Assembly (NCBI GenBank): GCA_016841645.1
Contig: JAENYS010000002.1
Location: forward strand, 124,001 to 188,000
Length of the DNA stretch: 64,000 bases
Direction of reading: 5' to 3'
Source of the DNA: Desulfoscipio geothermicus
GTDB lineage: Bacteria; Bacillota; Desulfotomaculia; Desulfotomaculales; Desulfallaceae
In this document: positions 33,997 through 42,783 of the stretch, in pieces
Layout: every line of letters starts with the position of its first letter
Position numbering within the stretch: position 1 is the stretch's first letter
Made by a program: the position numbers and the translations under genes
The notes under the pieces: model-generated
The model's input: the letters and a program-made list of their open reading frames with translations, nothing else
Told to the model about the DNA's origin: nothing
Database searches by the model: none

Positions 33997-35394
33997 GTGC
34001 TGGATAAGAATGCTTTAAGTAAGGTAATTGCCGCCGCGTTAACCAATGGCGGCGATTTTGCCGATGTTTATGTGGAGTATAAAAAAATGACCGGTATCGG
34101 CTGCGAGGACGGGAAAATTGAGCGAATCCACTCGGGTATTGAGTCCGGGGCAGGAATCAGGGTTTTACTAGGTGACATAACCTCTTATGCCTATACCAAT
34201 GATTTGAGCAGGGAGGGCTTGCTGGAGGCGGCCCGTATTGTCAGTCATGCCGTGGCGGGCCAGGGTGGTAGTGAAAAATCTATTGAGCTGCAGAGGGTGG
34301 AATCGCCGGTTAAATTTGATGTGCTGCAGCGGCCCGATCAGGTGACCACCGAGCAAAAGGTTCAAGCGGTGAAGGCGGCGAATGAGGCGGCCCGGGCGGT
34401 GGATCGGTCAAAAATAAAGCAGGTGATGGTTGGTTACAGCGATATTGTGCAGCAAGTGACCGTGGCCAATAGCAGAGGATATTTTGTTGAGGACGAGAGG
34501 ATTCGCACCCGGTTGATGGTGCACGCGGTGGCTTCGGAAGGCGAAGTCATTCAAACAGGCTATGAAGCCGTGGGCAGTCACAGCGGTTTCGAGCTGCTGG
34601 AGCGCCACAAGCCGGAGGAAGTCGGCGCTGCGGCAGGCCGGCGAGCGGTGCAGATGCTGACCGCCAGGCCGGCGCCGGCCGGAAAAATGCCGGTAGTGCT
34701 GGCCGGGGAAGCAGGCGGTACTATGGTGCACGAGGCCTGCGGCCATGGGTTGGAGGCCGATCTGGTACAAAAGGGGCTTTCCGTGTATGCCGGGAAAAAA
34801 GGCCGGCAGGTGGCGGCACAGTGTGTGACTGTTGTGGATGACGCTGCCATGCCTAACCGCTATGGCTCATATAGTTATGATGATGAGGGTGTGCCGGCAC
34901 GTAAAGTGGTTTTAATAGAGAACGGTATACTGAAAGATTTTCTTTACGACCGCCTTACCGCTCACCGGGACGGGGTGGAGTCCAACGGTCATGGCCGCCG
35001 GGAATCTTACCAGCATAAGCCTATTCCACGCATGGGTAATACCTATATCGCTTCCGGCAAGGATGACCCGGAAAAGATTATTCGGGATACTGGTAACGGT
35101 TTGCTTGTGAAAAAAATGGGCGGGGGGCAGGTTAATACCACCACCGGGGATTTTGTTTTTGATGTAGCCGAGGGCTACCTAATTGAAAACGGCGTTGTCG
35201 GACCTCTGGTGCGTGGCGCTACGCTGACCGGCAACGGTCCGGAGGTGCTCGGGCTTATCGAGGCGGTGGGCGACGATTTGGGCTTTACTATTGGCACCTG
35301 CGGCAAAGATGGTCAGGGAGTGCCGGTGGGCGACGCTCAGCCTACCATCAGGATCAAGGAACTTGTGGTCGGTGGTACCGGCCAAGGGGAGTAA
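33997..35394 (+). CDS. tldD: TldD-family metalloprotease subunit
   Basis: Member of the TldD/PmbA (peptidase U62) family. The active HExxxH motif is at H245-H250 in GGTMVHEACGHGLEADL, so this is the catalytic subunit. The C-terminal half has DDEGVPARKVVLIENGIL and the Gly-rich GGGQVNTTTGDF. GTG 33997 is chosen from weak evidence (GGACGG eight bases upstream); GTG 33988 is equally possible. Its partner, a TldE-like protein, is at 37239, about 1.8 kb downstream. The pair normally degrades or trims small peptides. Confidence 0.9.
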   Translation: MLDKNALSKVIAAALTNGGDFADVYVEYKKMTGIGCEDGKIERIHSGIESGAGIRVLLGDITSYAYTNDLSREGLLEAARIVSHAVAGQGGSEKSIELQRVESPVKFDVLQRPDQVTTEQKVQAVKAANEAARAVDRSKIKQVMVGYSDIVQQVTVANSRGYFVEDERIRTRLMVHAVASEGEVIQTGYEAVGSHSGFELLERHKPEEVGAAAGRRAVQMLTARPAPAGKMPVVLAGEAGGTMVHEACGHGLEADLVQKGLSVYAGKKGRQVAAQCVTVVDDAAMPNRYGSYSYDDEGVPARKVVLIENGILKDFLYDRLTAHRDGVESNGHGRRESYQHKPIPRMGNTYIASGKDDPEKIIRDTGNGLLVKKMGGGQVNTTTGDFVFDVAEGYLIENGVVGPLVRGATLTGNGPEVLGLIEAVGDDLGFTIGTCGKDGQGVPVGDAQPTIRIKELVVGGTGQGE

Positions 35395-35497
35395 ACGGAA
35401 ATAATACATATCCACTCATGACATTAGCTCCTTAAAAGGCAACTGCAATAGATTGGTTTTACCGAGCCAAGCGAAGGGGGGCACTATGTAGAATACT

Positions 35498-36247
35498 ATG
35501 CATATCGCTCAAGTTATCGTATTTATTACCGGCGCTTGCATTGGCAGTTTTCTTAATGTGTGCATATACCGGTTGCCTTTGGGACAGTCGGTGGTATATA
35601 ACCCATCTCATTGTCCCGGCTGCGGCCGGCGGCTCGGGGTGTTAGATTTAATACCGTTGTTAAGTTATGTGCTGCTGAAAGGGCGTTGTCGTTATTGCGG
35701 CGAAAAAATATCCGCGCGGTATCCTCTGGTGGAATTGGTCACGGCGCTGTTGTTTGTGGCCGCCTATCAATTTTGGGGCTGGCAATGGCAAACCGTAGCC
35801 ATGTGGATATTCTTTGCCGTGCTGATCACTGCAGCAGTGATAGATTACCGGCATAAAATTATCCCTGATGAGATAATCATCCCGGGCTGCGTATTTGGCC
35901 TGCTTTTTGTTTTTTTATCCGGTAAATTAGTTGACGGTTTAATTGGATTTTTAGTTGCCGGATTGTTATTTTTATTTATTGCCGTGGGATCCAACGGGGG
36001 TATGGGCGGCGGTGATATTAAGCTAAGTGCGCTCATGGGGTTGTATTTAGGTAGCCCTGGTATTTTTGTCGCCTTGTTCGGCTCTTTTCTATTTGGCGGT
36101 TTATCGGGTATTATGTTGATGGCACTGAGGCGAAAAGGAATGAAAGACGCTGTACCTTTTGGGCCTTTCATGGCCATTGGCGGTGTGGTGGCGGCTTTTT
36201 ACTCTGATCCAATAATTAAGTGGTATATTGATATTTCCGGGTTGTAG
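35498..36247 (+). CDS. pilD: prepilin peptidase (A24 family)
   Basis: Membrane aspartic protease/N-methylase that cleaves prepilin leaders. The 249-residue protein has the N-terminal GSFLNVCIYRLP, a four-Cys zinc knuckle (CPGCGRR...CRYCGEK), the first catalytic Asp in VIDYRHKIIPD and the second in GGGDIKL. Six to eight hydrophobic spans are visible. The start region is odd: the strong SD AGGGGGG precedes ATG 35486, whose next codon is TAG, and the usable ATG 35498 is in the same frame about 17 bases from the SD. Confidence 0.92.
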   Translation: MHIAQVIVFITGACIGSFLNVCIYRLPLGQSVVYNPSHCPGCGRRLGVLDLIPLLSYVLLKGRCRYCGEKISARYPLVELVTALLFVAAYQFWGWQWQTVAMWIFFAVLITAAVIDYRHKIIPDEIIIPGCVFGLLFVFLSGKLVDGLIGFLVAGLLFLFIAVGSNGGMGGGDIKLSALMGLYLGSPGIFVALFGSFLFGGLSGIMLMALRRKGMKDAVPFGPFMAIGGVVAAFYSDPIIKWYIDISGL

Positions 36248-36298
36248 TGTATTGGGTCATTGCGTTCATGAGGTATGCATCCTGCACTATAATAAAAG

Positions 36299-36326
36299 TA
36301 AAGCGCCCTGAGTGCCGGGCGCTTTA
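36299..36326 (-). terminator. terminator of DUF3243 gene
   Basis: Ten-bp stem TAAAGCGCCC/GGGCGCTTTA with an 8-base loop. On the minus strand it is followed by a T-rich run (CTTTTATTATAG), so it mainly serves the minus-strand gene, though it could also stop pilD transcripts. Confidence 0.65.
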
Positions 36327-36355
36327 TGCGGTTTGTCAGGCTTTTTGCCTGAGTA

Positions 36356-36619
36356 TTACTGATTTACCAGCTTGGTCATTAAACGGGCCAGGGTTTGCCG
36401 CTCGTTTTGGTCGGCTACCTGCCACAGCTCTTTAATGGCCTGTTGTTCGGGGTTGGCAGGGGGTACGCTTTGGGCCAGCAGATCCCCCACTTGATAGGCC
36501 AGGGAATTGACTTTGTCCCGGGGAATACCCAACTCCTCAGCGAATTCCATAGCATTTTTTAAATAATTCTTCCAGGTTGGCCAATCGGTATTGATATTCT
36601 GTCTGAAGTTAAAGTCCAT
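36356..36619 (-). CDS. DUF3243 family protein
   Basis: An 87-residue soluble helical protein. It matches the DUF3243 pattern: W-x2-WKNYLKNAMEFAEELGI, then NSLAYQVGDLLAQSVPPANPEQQAIKELW split by a Pro-rich turn, ending RLMTKLV. SD GGTGG precedes the ATG on the minus strand. The family is common in spore-forming Firmicutes and has no established role. It is the only minus-strand gene between 12 kb and the end of the window. Confidence 0.8.
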   Translation of the reverse strand: MDFNFRQNINTDWPTWKNYLKNAMEFAEELGIPRDKVNSLAYQVGDLLAQSVPPANPEQQAIKELWQVADQNERQTLARLMTKLVNQ

Positions 36620-36865
36620 AATTTAGCACCACCTTTCGAGTTTATATATATATTATGTAATCAAAATGCTTTTTTTATTTTTACCGAAGCGGCTAAAAGT
36701 TATGTGCAAAATTAAGTAAATATTTTCAAATTCAACCATAAGCACAACTGCAAATAAAGAGGCATATGTTGTAGCACAAGTGTATAGAATGCTTGTTTGA
36801 TATTATGCTGCCACGATGTTTGGAATCTTATCCCGCTGGGGTACTTCCGCTAGGAGGTATTTTTA

Positions 36866-37081
36866 ATGAAAATTGGCGATATTGTAACCAGGAAAGTTGC
36901 CGGAGAGGAGGCCCAGTTTTGCGTGATTGGTTTTTGTACTGATCAGCAAACCGGTCAAAGGTTAGCAATAGTGGCAATGCTGGATCCCAATCTGGTGGTT
37001 CAGGTTTCCGTCCGGGAGCTGGCCCCGGTTACATTTAAAGACCTGATTGCCTTGACTGCCAATTCGAGTTTTATGCATTAA
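36866..37081 (+). CDS. 71-residue protein, YabG N-terminal-like
   Basis: A small protein with a good SD (AGGAGG) before ATG 36866 and its own terminator, so it is very probably expressed. It starts MKIGDIVTRKVAGEEAQFCV, similar in pattern to the beginning of the sporulation protease YabG (KIGD-V-RKSY-x-D-x-F), and ends with a strand LDPNLVVQVSVREL. The protease part is absent. It may be a stand-alone SH3-like module. Function unknown; the YabG similarity is from memory. Confidence 0.6.
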   Translation: MKIGDIVTRKVAGEEAQFCVIGFCTDQQTGQRLAIVAMLDPNLVVQVSVRELAPVTFKDLIALTANSSFMH

Positions 37082-37104
37082 CTGCCATTCAGGCAGTTTT
37101 TTTT
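37080..37104 (+). terminator. terminator of the 71-residue gene
   Basis: Stem AACTGCC/GGCAGTT with an ATTCA loop and a run of eight T. The stem begins inside the stop codon. Confidence 0.85.
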
Positions 37105-37238
37105 GCCCTGTTATAAATGAATTGTGAACCGGGATTGTCGCTTGTTAAAAGACTACCCTTATTAATATTGGTACTTAAAGGAATAGTTTGTTTTTTAGTG
37201 AATTATAATAACTTAACTGAAAGGAGAGATTCAGCAAT

Positions 37239-38594
37239 ATGGATGCCAAATATAAAACATATGGGGAAAACGCGGTACATAAGGCTTTGCAAGCAGGCGC
37301 CGCTATGGCCGAAGCATATATCGGCAACAGCAAAGATTTAGATATTGAAGTGCGCAACAGCAAGGTGGAGACTATGAAATTAGCCGAAGACCGGGGCATG
37401 GGTATACGGGTTTTCCAGGACGGCAAAACAGGTTTTTCTTTTACCACTGATTTGGGTTCTGCGGCTGTGGATAATGCGATAATGCAGGCCCTGGCCAATG
37501 CTCGACTGGCTGAGCCCGACCCGTACCGGCTGCTGCCCCGCCCTGCTCCAAGTTACCCGGCAATGGATTTATACGACCCGGCTATTCGGGCCGCTACTGT
37601 GGAAGAAAAAATCGACATGGCCCGTACCATGGAAAGTGAAGCCAGGGCCGCTGATGCACGGGTCAATATTATTGAGAGTTCCACTTACCAGGACGGCGAG
37701 GCTGAAGTGACCCTGGTGAACTCACATGGTTTATCAATATTTTACGGGGGATCTTATTGCGGTATGTACATTACATTGGTAGCAGGCGAGGGAGAGGACA
37801 GCCAAACCGGGTTTGCTATGAATTTCAGCCTGCGCTATGCTGATCTTGATCCCACAATTCTGGGCAAGCGGGCGGCGGGACGGGCGGTACGTATGCTGGG
37901 GGCCAGGCCCGGGGTGACCCGGCATGCGGCTGTGGTGCTGGAGCCTTATGTGGCCACCGGTATTTTGGGTTTACTAGCGTCTTCACTGTCCGCCGAGGCG
38001 GTGCAAAAGGGACGTTCCCTTTTGGCCGGTAAAGTAGGCCGGCAGGTGGCATCCGATCAAATCAACATTATTGATGACGGCACTCTGCCCGGCGGTATTG
38101 CCTCGGCGCCTTTCGACGGTGAGGGGGTGCCCACCTCCAGGACGGTGCTTGTGCAGGACGGTAAGCTGCAAGGCTTTTTACATAATATCTATACTTCCGC
38201 CAAAGAAGGAGTGCTATCTACAGGTAATGGTATGCGCGGCTCATTCAAAGGAACGCCCGAGGTGGGCACCACTAACTTTTTTATTGAACCGGGTGATCAA
38301 ACAGCCGAACAAATTATTGGCGAAATTTCAAGCGGTCTTTATGTAACCGAGGTGATGGGCCTGCACACCGCTAATCCAATTTCCGGTGACTTTTCCCTGG
38401 GAGCCGGCGGTTTGTGGATTGAAAACGGCAAACTGGCCTACCCGGTGCGGGGCTTGGCTATTGCCGGCAATATAATGGAAATGCTGGGACAAGTTGACGC
38501 CGTTGGCAGTGACCTGCAATTTTTCGGCGGACGGGGCGCTCCCACCATCAGAGTATCCCGCATGAGCATCAGCGGTGCCGGGGTCAGACCTTGA
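37239..38594 (+). CDS. tldE: TldE/PmbA-like protein
   Basis: Second member of the TldD/PmbA family, 451 residues. It keeps the fold blocks (DIEVRNSKVE near the start, PFDGEGVPTSRTVLVQDGKL, NPISGDFSLGAGG) but the place of the HExxxH motif reads ATGILGLLASSLSAEAVQKG, so it is the non-catalytic partner type. It likely forms a heterodimer with the TldD at 33997. SD AAGGAGAG precedes ATG 37239 at a rather long distance. Confidence 0.88.
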   Translation: MDAKYKTYGENAVHKALQAGAAMAEAYIGNSKDLDIEVRNSKVETMKLAEDRGMGIRVFQDGKTGFSFTTDLGSAAVDNAIMQALANARLAEPDPYRLLPRPAPSYPAMDLYDPAIRAATVEEKIDMARTMESEARAADARVNIIESSTYQDGEAEVTLVNSHGLSIFYGGSYCGMYITLVAGEGEDSQTGFAMNFSLRYADLDPTILGKRAAGRAVRMLGARPGVTRHAAVVLEPYVATGILGLLASSLSAEAVQKGRSLLAGKVGRQVASDQINIIDDGTLPGGIASAPFDGEGVPTSRTVLVQDGKLQGFLHNIYTSAKEGVLSTGNGMRGSFKGTPEVGTTNFFIEPGDQTAEQIIGEISSGLYVTEVMGLHTANPISGDFSLGAGGLWIENGKLAYPVRGLAIAGNIMEMLGQVDAVGSDLQFFGGRGAPTIRVSRMSISGAGVRP

Positions 38595-38730
38595 CATTTG
38601 ACATAACGGACATAATGTAAATAACTTAAATGCTCAATGCTCCATTATATGTGTTACCTGTACCTGCGTCAGGACTATGCAACTAAGGTCATTTATGTTA
38701 AAATAATCCCATCTTTTTGAGGTGATGCGG

Positions 38731-39177
38731 GTGAAAATACTGGTCATGAATGGCCCAAACCTGAACCTGCTGGGGAAACGGGAACCCGGTGTGTATGGTA
38801 CCGGGTCATTGGAGGAAATAAACGTTTCCCTGCAGGAACTTGCCCGGACGCTGGGAGTGGGTATCGGTTTTATGCAGTCCAACCACGAGGGTGCGCTTAT
38901 CGATTGCCTTCATTCCTCCGGTGCTGAATATGGCGCGGTTATCTTTAACCCGGGCGCCTTTGCCCATTACAGTTACGCCTTGCGTGATGCGGTGGCCGCC
39001 ATTGCCATACCGGTGGTGGAAGTGCATATTTCAAACATTCACGCCCGGGAGGATTTTCGCCGTCTTTCCGTGATTGCCCCAGTGGCAGCAGGGCAGATTT
39101 CCGGGTTTGGGGTGATGGGTTATCATCTGGCCCTGCGAGCTGCGGTGGATTTGGCCCGAGCTCACCAGGGGGGTTAG
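38731..39177 (+). CDS. aroQ: type II 3-dehydroquinate dehydratase
   Basis: Third step of the shikimate pathway. The 148-residue protein is typical of the dodecameric type II enzyme: MNGPNLNLLGKREPGVYG with catalytic Tyr22 and Arg17, NPGAFAHYSYALRDA, and EVHISNIHAREDFR with the catalytic His. GTG 38731 has GAGGTG six bases upstream and matches the family start. Precedes the M24 peptidase and efp genes, the usual order in Clostridia. Confidence 0.95.
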   Translation: MKILVMNGPNLNLLGKREPGVYGTGSLEEINVSLQELARTLGVGIGFMQSNHEGALIDCLHSSGAEYGAVIFNPGAFAHYSYALRDAVAAIAIPVVEVHISNIHAREDFRRLSVIAPVAAGQISGFGVMGYHLALRAAVDLARAHQGG

Positions 39178-39322
39178 TCTCTATAATTTTTGAAGTTGAA
39201 TTGTACTTGGCAGTTGCCTCATCAGTACATTGGTAAATAAATTACCCCAAAGCTGGTAAAGGTATATGAATAAGCTGGACATTTTAACCGTACGGTTTTT
39301 TTGAGGCCGGTGGAGGAATAAT

Positions 39323-40393
39323 ATGCAAACGCGTGTAAATAAAATAGCCGCGGCTCTCCAAGATAAGGCTGTAGACGCACTGCTGGTGCTGCAGCTTGAA
39401 AACCGTTTTTACTTGAGCGGTTTCACCGGTGATGCAGGTGCACTGCTGGTTACGGCCGGACAATCTTATATCATAACGGACTTTCGGTATATTGAACAGG
39501 CACGAGAACAAAGCCCACATCTGGAAATAATAAAAATAGATACCACCTTGGAAGATGCGCTGGCGAACCTGACCGGCCGTTTAAATTTGCATGTACTGGG
39601 CTTTGAGGCGGATTACATAAGTTTTAAGTTTTACGATACACTACGTGACAAATTGGGTGAAGTTATCCTGCGCCCGGTGGAAGGTATGGTCGAACAATTA
39701 CGGCTGATTAAGGATAAAGATGAGCTGGTAGCTATAGTGAAAGCCATGTCCCTTTTGGATGAAGGCTTCCAGCATATCTGCGGCTTTATTAAGCCCGGGG
39801 TTAGCGAAAGAACAGTGGCGCTGGAATTGGAAATGTTTATGCGCCTCCGGGGTGCGGAGAAAACTGCCTTTCCTTTTATTGTAGCTTCCGGTGCTCGGGC
39901 CGCGCTACCGCATGGCGAGGCTTCAGTTAAAGCTATCGGCCAGGGTGAGGCTATCACGCTGGATTTCGGTGTGGTAGTGGATAATTATCATTCAGATATG
40001 ACCAGGACAGTGTCGCTTGGGGCGCCAAGTGCCAAAATCAGAGAAATATACGGTATTGTGCTGAAAGCCCAGCTAGCCGGCTTGGCGGCGGTAAAAGCAG
40101 GTGTGCCGGCAAGCGCGGTGGACAAAGCAGCCAGGGATGTCATTACATCTTACGGGTACGGTGAATATTTCGGCCACAGCACCGGGCATGGTGTGGGCCT
40201 GGCGGTGCACGAGGGGCCGGGGCTTTCTTCCAGGGATGCTACGGTTTTGCGGGAAGGTATGGTGGTTACTGTTGAACCTGGTGTTTATCTCCCCGGCATA
40301 GGGGGAGTGCGTATTGAGGATAGCGTGGTTGTGGAGCAATATGGTTGCCGGCTGCTTACCAGCTCTCCCAAGAACAGACTGATTGAGCTTTAG
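39323..40393 (+). CDS. Xaa-Pro aminopeptidase (M24B)
   Basis: Metallopeptidase of 356 residues with an N-terminal creatinase-like domain (1-125) and a C-terminal pita-bread domain. Metal ligands are in LDFGVVVDNYHSDMTRT (two Asp), GHSTGHGVG (His), TVEPGVY (Glu) and RIEDSVVV (Glu). SD GGTGGAGG precedes ATG 39323. It lies directly before efp, the common arrangement in Firmicutes (YqhT-like). Confidence 0.93.
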   Translation: MQTRVNKIAAALQDKAVDALLVLQLENRFYLSGFTGDAGALLVTAGQSYIITDFRYIEQAREQSPHLEIIKIDTTLEDALANLTGRLNLHVLGFEADYISFKFYDTLRDKLGEVILRPVEGMVEQLRLIKDKDELVAIVKAMSLLDEGFQHICGFIKPGVSERTVALELEMFMRLRGAEKTAFPFIVASGARAALPHGEASVKAIGQGEAITLDFGVVVDNYHSDMTRTVSLGAPSAKIREIYGIVLKAQLAGLAAVKAGVPASAVDKAARDVITSYGYGEYFGHSTGHGVGLAVHEGPGLSSRDATVLREGMVVTVEPGVYLPGIGGVRIEDSVVVEQYGCRLLTSSPKNRLIEL

Positions 40394-40489
40394 TGCACCG
40401 GATCAATCTTGCCTGCGCTACAAATAAGGCTTGGTTTGCCAGGTGTTCAAATAATATAATAACGGAATAATTCAAGGAGGCGGAGTAGT

Positions 40490-41047
40490 TTGGTTTCAAC
40501 TAATGATTTTCGTACCGGTCTGACTATAGAAATGGATGGCGATGTTTACCAAGTAGTAGAATTCCAACATGTAAAACCGGGCAAAGGTGCGGCTTTTGTA
40601 CGGTCCAAGCTCAGAAACCTGCGTACCGGTGCTGTAGTTGATAAGACTTTTAATGCCGGGGAAAAAATGCCCAAGGCGCGGATTGAACATCGTGAAACGC
40701 AATATCTTTATAATGACGGTGAAGAGTATAATTTTATGGACATGGAAAGTTACGACCAGTTTAGTATGTCTAAAGAACAACTCGGCGATGCAATTAAATT
40801 TCTCAAAGAAAACATGACGATCACTATTATGTCCTACCAGGGACGCTCTATCGGTGTGGAGTTACCCAATGTTGTGGAGCTGGAAGTGGTTGAAACGGCA
40901 CCAGGTATCAAAGGGGATACCGCTTCCGGTGGCTCGAAACCGGCCACCTTGGAAACCGGCTATGTTGTACAGGTTCCGTTTTTTATAAATACCGGCGATG
41001 TATTGCAAGTAGACACCCGCACCGGGCATTATATAAAAAGGGCTTAA
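40490..41047 (+). CDS. efp: translation elongation factor P
   Basis: Relieves ribosome stalling at polyproline. The 185-residue protein has the three beta-barrel domains of EF-P and Lys32 at the tip of the domain I loop ([12 protein letters not shown]), the usual modification site. TTG 40490 follows AAGGAGG. A -10-like TATAAT at 40455-40460 with a weak TTGGTT 18 bases upstream may be its own promoter. Confidence 0.96.
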   Translation: MVSTNDFRTGLTIEMDGDVYQVVEFQHVKPGKGAAFVRSKLRNLRTGAVVDKTFNAGEKMPKARIEHRETQYLYNDGEEYNFMDMESYDQFSMSKEQLGDAIKFLKENMTITIMSYQGRSIGVELPNVVELEVVETAPGIKGDTASGGSKPATLETGYVVQVPFFINTGDVLQVDTRTGHYIKRA

Positions 41048-41101
41048 GATCTGGCCGTAATACATAATCTTTTGCCTTATTAAGGAAATAAATGTTTAAA
41101 A

Positions 41102-41149
41102 ACCCCCGAAGCGAGAGATACTATTTTTGACAGTAACTACAAAGGGGGT
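41102..41149 (+). promoter_or_regulatory. possible SD-sequestering hairpin
   Basis: ACCCCC at 41102-41107 is complementary to GGGGGT at 41144-41149, which contains the SD of the following gene (AAAGGGGGT seven bases before ATG 41156). Pairing would hide the ribosome binding site. The 36-base loop is long, so the idea is tentative. Confidence 0.3.
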
Positions 41150-41155
41150 ATTTTT

Positions 41156-41587
41156 ATGTCTGATCTTAAATCTAAAGTGGCTTACTTGCAAGGACTGGCC
41201 AGCGGTATGAATGTGGAGGACGATAGTAAAGAAGGCAAGCTACTGGGTGGCATTATCAATGTTTTAGACGAATTTGCCAATTCATTTAGCGAGCTGGAAG
41301 AATCCCAGGAGCAATTGGAAGAATACATTGAAACTTTGGATGAAGATTTATATGCGCTGGAAAATGATGTGCATGATGAGGATATGGAAGAATATATGGA
41401 AGTGGACTGCCCTAGCTGCGGCGAAACAGTGCTTTTTGACCCGAGTATCATTGAAGATGAAGATATTATCGAGGTGACCTGCCCCAATTGCGATGAGGTA
41501 GTTTTCGTTAACGATGAGAATTTTACATCTGCAGACGAACCGGAAATACTGCATAACCGCAAATCGGCCATTGAGGAAGATATATAG
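41156..41587 (+). CDS. CD1247-type zinc-ribbon protein
   Basis: A 143-residue acidic protein. Residues 1-75 form a helical/coiled-coil region (LKSKVAYLQGLASGM, then Glu-rich FSELEESQEQLEEYIETLDE), and residues 83-118 form a zinc ribbon with CPSCGE and CPNCDE. This architecture is annotated as CD1247 N-terminal domain protein in Clostridia and lies regularly between efp and spoIIIAA. Function unknown; strong SD and terminator show it is a real gene. Confidence 0.8.
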   Translation: MSDLKSKVAYLQGLASGMNVEDDSKEGKLLGGIINVLDEFANSFSELEESQEQLEEYIETLDEDLYALENDVHDEDMEEYMEVDCPSCGETVLFDPSIIEDEDIIEVTCPNCDEVVFVNDENFTSADEPEILHNRKSAIEEDI

Positions 41588-41605
41588 AGTATTATGAAGT
41601 AATGG

Positions 41606-41655
41606 AACAGGCTGCTGTTTAGCATATTACAGCAGCCTGTTATTTTTTATTTTTT
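41606..41655 (+). terminator. terminator before spoIIIA
   Basis: A 13-bp perfect stem AACAGGCTGCTGT/ACAGCAGCCTGTT followed by ATTTTTTATTTTTT. Isolates the zinc-ribbon gene from the spoIIIA operon. Confidence 0.92.
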
Positions 41656-41730
41656 CGAGGCATATATTACCAATGAGGTAAATAAATTATTAAATATACA
41701 TTACCGGTCGGAGCTGGAGGGATATAAGAA

Positions 41731-42783
41731 TTGAGCAGATACGTGATACCTAAATCAGTACATACTATCGCTGGATCTGCCCGGATCACTGTCGGGGTAC
41801 CCGCAGGGGCGTGGCGGCAGATAGCGTCCGTCCTGCCGTCTAATCTTGCGGAGATGATCGGCCGGGTGCCGCTCCGATATCTTGCCGATCTGGAGGAAAT
41901 CAGGCTGCGGAGGGACAGGCCGTTGATGCTTGGCTTGGGGGGAAGTGATTACTTTATCCGTCAGGATGGTACGCCGGTGTCTGAGTCATCCGGAGTTTAT
42001 GTGGTTAACGCTGTCGACCTGGAAAAAGTATTGCACAATATCAGCGGTTCTTCCATGTATGCACTGGAGGAAGAACTGAAAAACGGTTATGTTACACTGC
42101 CCGGTGGGCACAGGGTGGGGCTTACCGGCAAGGCTGTGCTGGAAAATGGCCGGGTAAAAACCTTAAAGTACCTGTCTGGATTGAACATTCGGGTGTGTCG
42201 GGAAATCAAAGGGGCGGCTGACGGGTTAATTAAACATTTGATTGACCGGCGAGTGCAAAATATTTATCACACCGTGATCTTATCGCCGCCCCGCTGCGGT
42301 AAGACTACTCTGCTGCGAGACCTGGTACGCCAGGTGAGCAATGGGCTGCCGGGTTTGCAGTTGGCCGGGCGGACGGTGGGTGTGGTGGACGAGCGTTCGG
42401 AAATTGCGGGGTGCCACAGGGGGTTGCCTCAAATGGATGTGGGGGTAAGAACAGATGTGCTGGACGGCTGTCCCAAAGCTCAGGGGATGATGATACTGCT
42501 GCGGGCAATGTCACCGGATGTGATTGTAACCGACGAAATCGGCAGCATGGAAGATATTCATGCGTTGGAAGAGGTGTTTAACGCGGGTGTGCGCGTTATT
42601 GTCACTATCCACGGTTCATCGTTGCGGGAATTGGCAAACCGACCGGCCCTAAAATACCTGCTGCAGCTTAATATTATTGAACGGTTTGTGCTGCTGGGCC
42701 GCTCCCGGGGGGTGGGGACAGTAGAAAAAATTTACAATGGCAATGATCTGCCCAGTTTGGGGGTGAAAATGTGCTTAAGCTGA
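41731..42783 (+). CDS. spoIIIAA: stage III sporulation protein AA (ATPase)
   Basis: Secretion-type ATPase of the mother-cell-to-forespore feeding-tube complex, needed for sigma-G activity. The 350-residue protein has Walker A SPPRCGKTT (about 190-198), VVDERSEIAG and the Walker B-like VIVTDEIG. TTG 41731 follows GGAGGG at nine bases. First of eight co-directional spoIIIA genes. No convincing sigma-E promoter was recognised upstream. Confidence 0.95.
   Translation: MSRYVIPKSVHTIAGSARITVGVPAGAWRQIASVLPSNLAEMIGRVPLRYLADLEEIRLRRDRPLMLGLGGSDYFIRQDGTPVSESSGVYVVNAVDLEKVLHNISGSSMYALEEELKNGYVTLPGGHRVGLTGKAVLENGRVKTLKYLSGLNIRVCREIKGAADGLIKHLIDRRVQNIYHTVILSPPRCGKTTLLRDLVRQVSNGLPGLQLAGRTVGVVDERSEIAGCHRGLPQMDVGVRTDVLDGCPKAQGMMILLRAMSPDVIVTDEIGSMEDIHALEEVFNAGVRVIVTIHGSSLRELANRPALKYLLQLNIIERFVLLGRSRGVGTVEKIYNGNDLPSLGVKMCLS

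Noticed and set aside
35486-35491. Readthrough of the TAG as pyrrolysine in the prepilin peptidase
   Set aside because: Position at codon 2 of a membrane protease with no conserved residue there; no supporting element seen.
39286-39303. Palindrome AACCGTACGGTT followed by T-run between aroQ and the peptidase gene
   Set aside because: The stem would be four base pairs with a four-base loop, too weak to call a terminator.
41661-41702. Sigma-E-like promoter before spoIIIAA (ATATT and TATACATT)
   Set aside because: The -10-like TATACATT is good, but the only ATATT lies 26 bases away, not 14-15.
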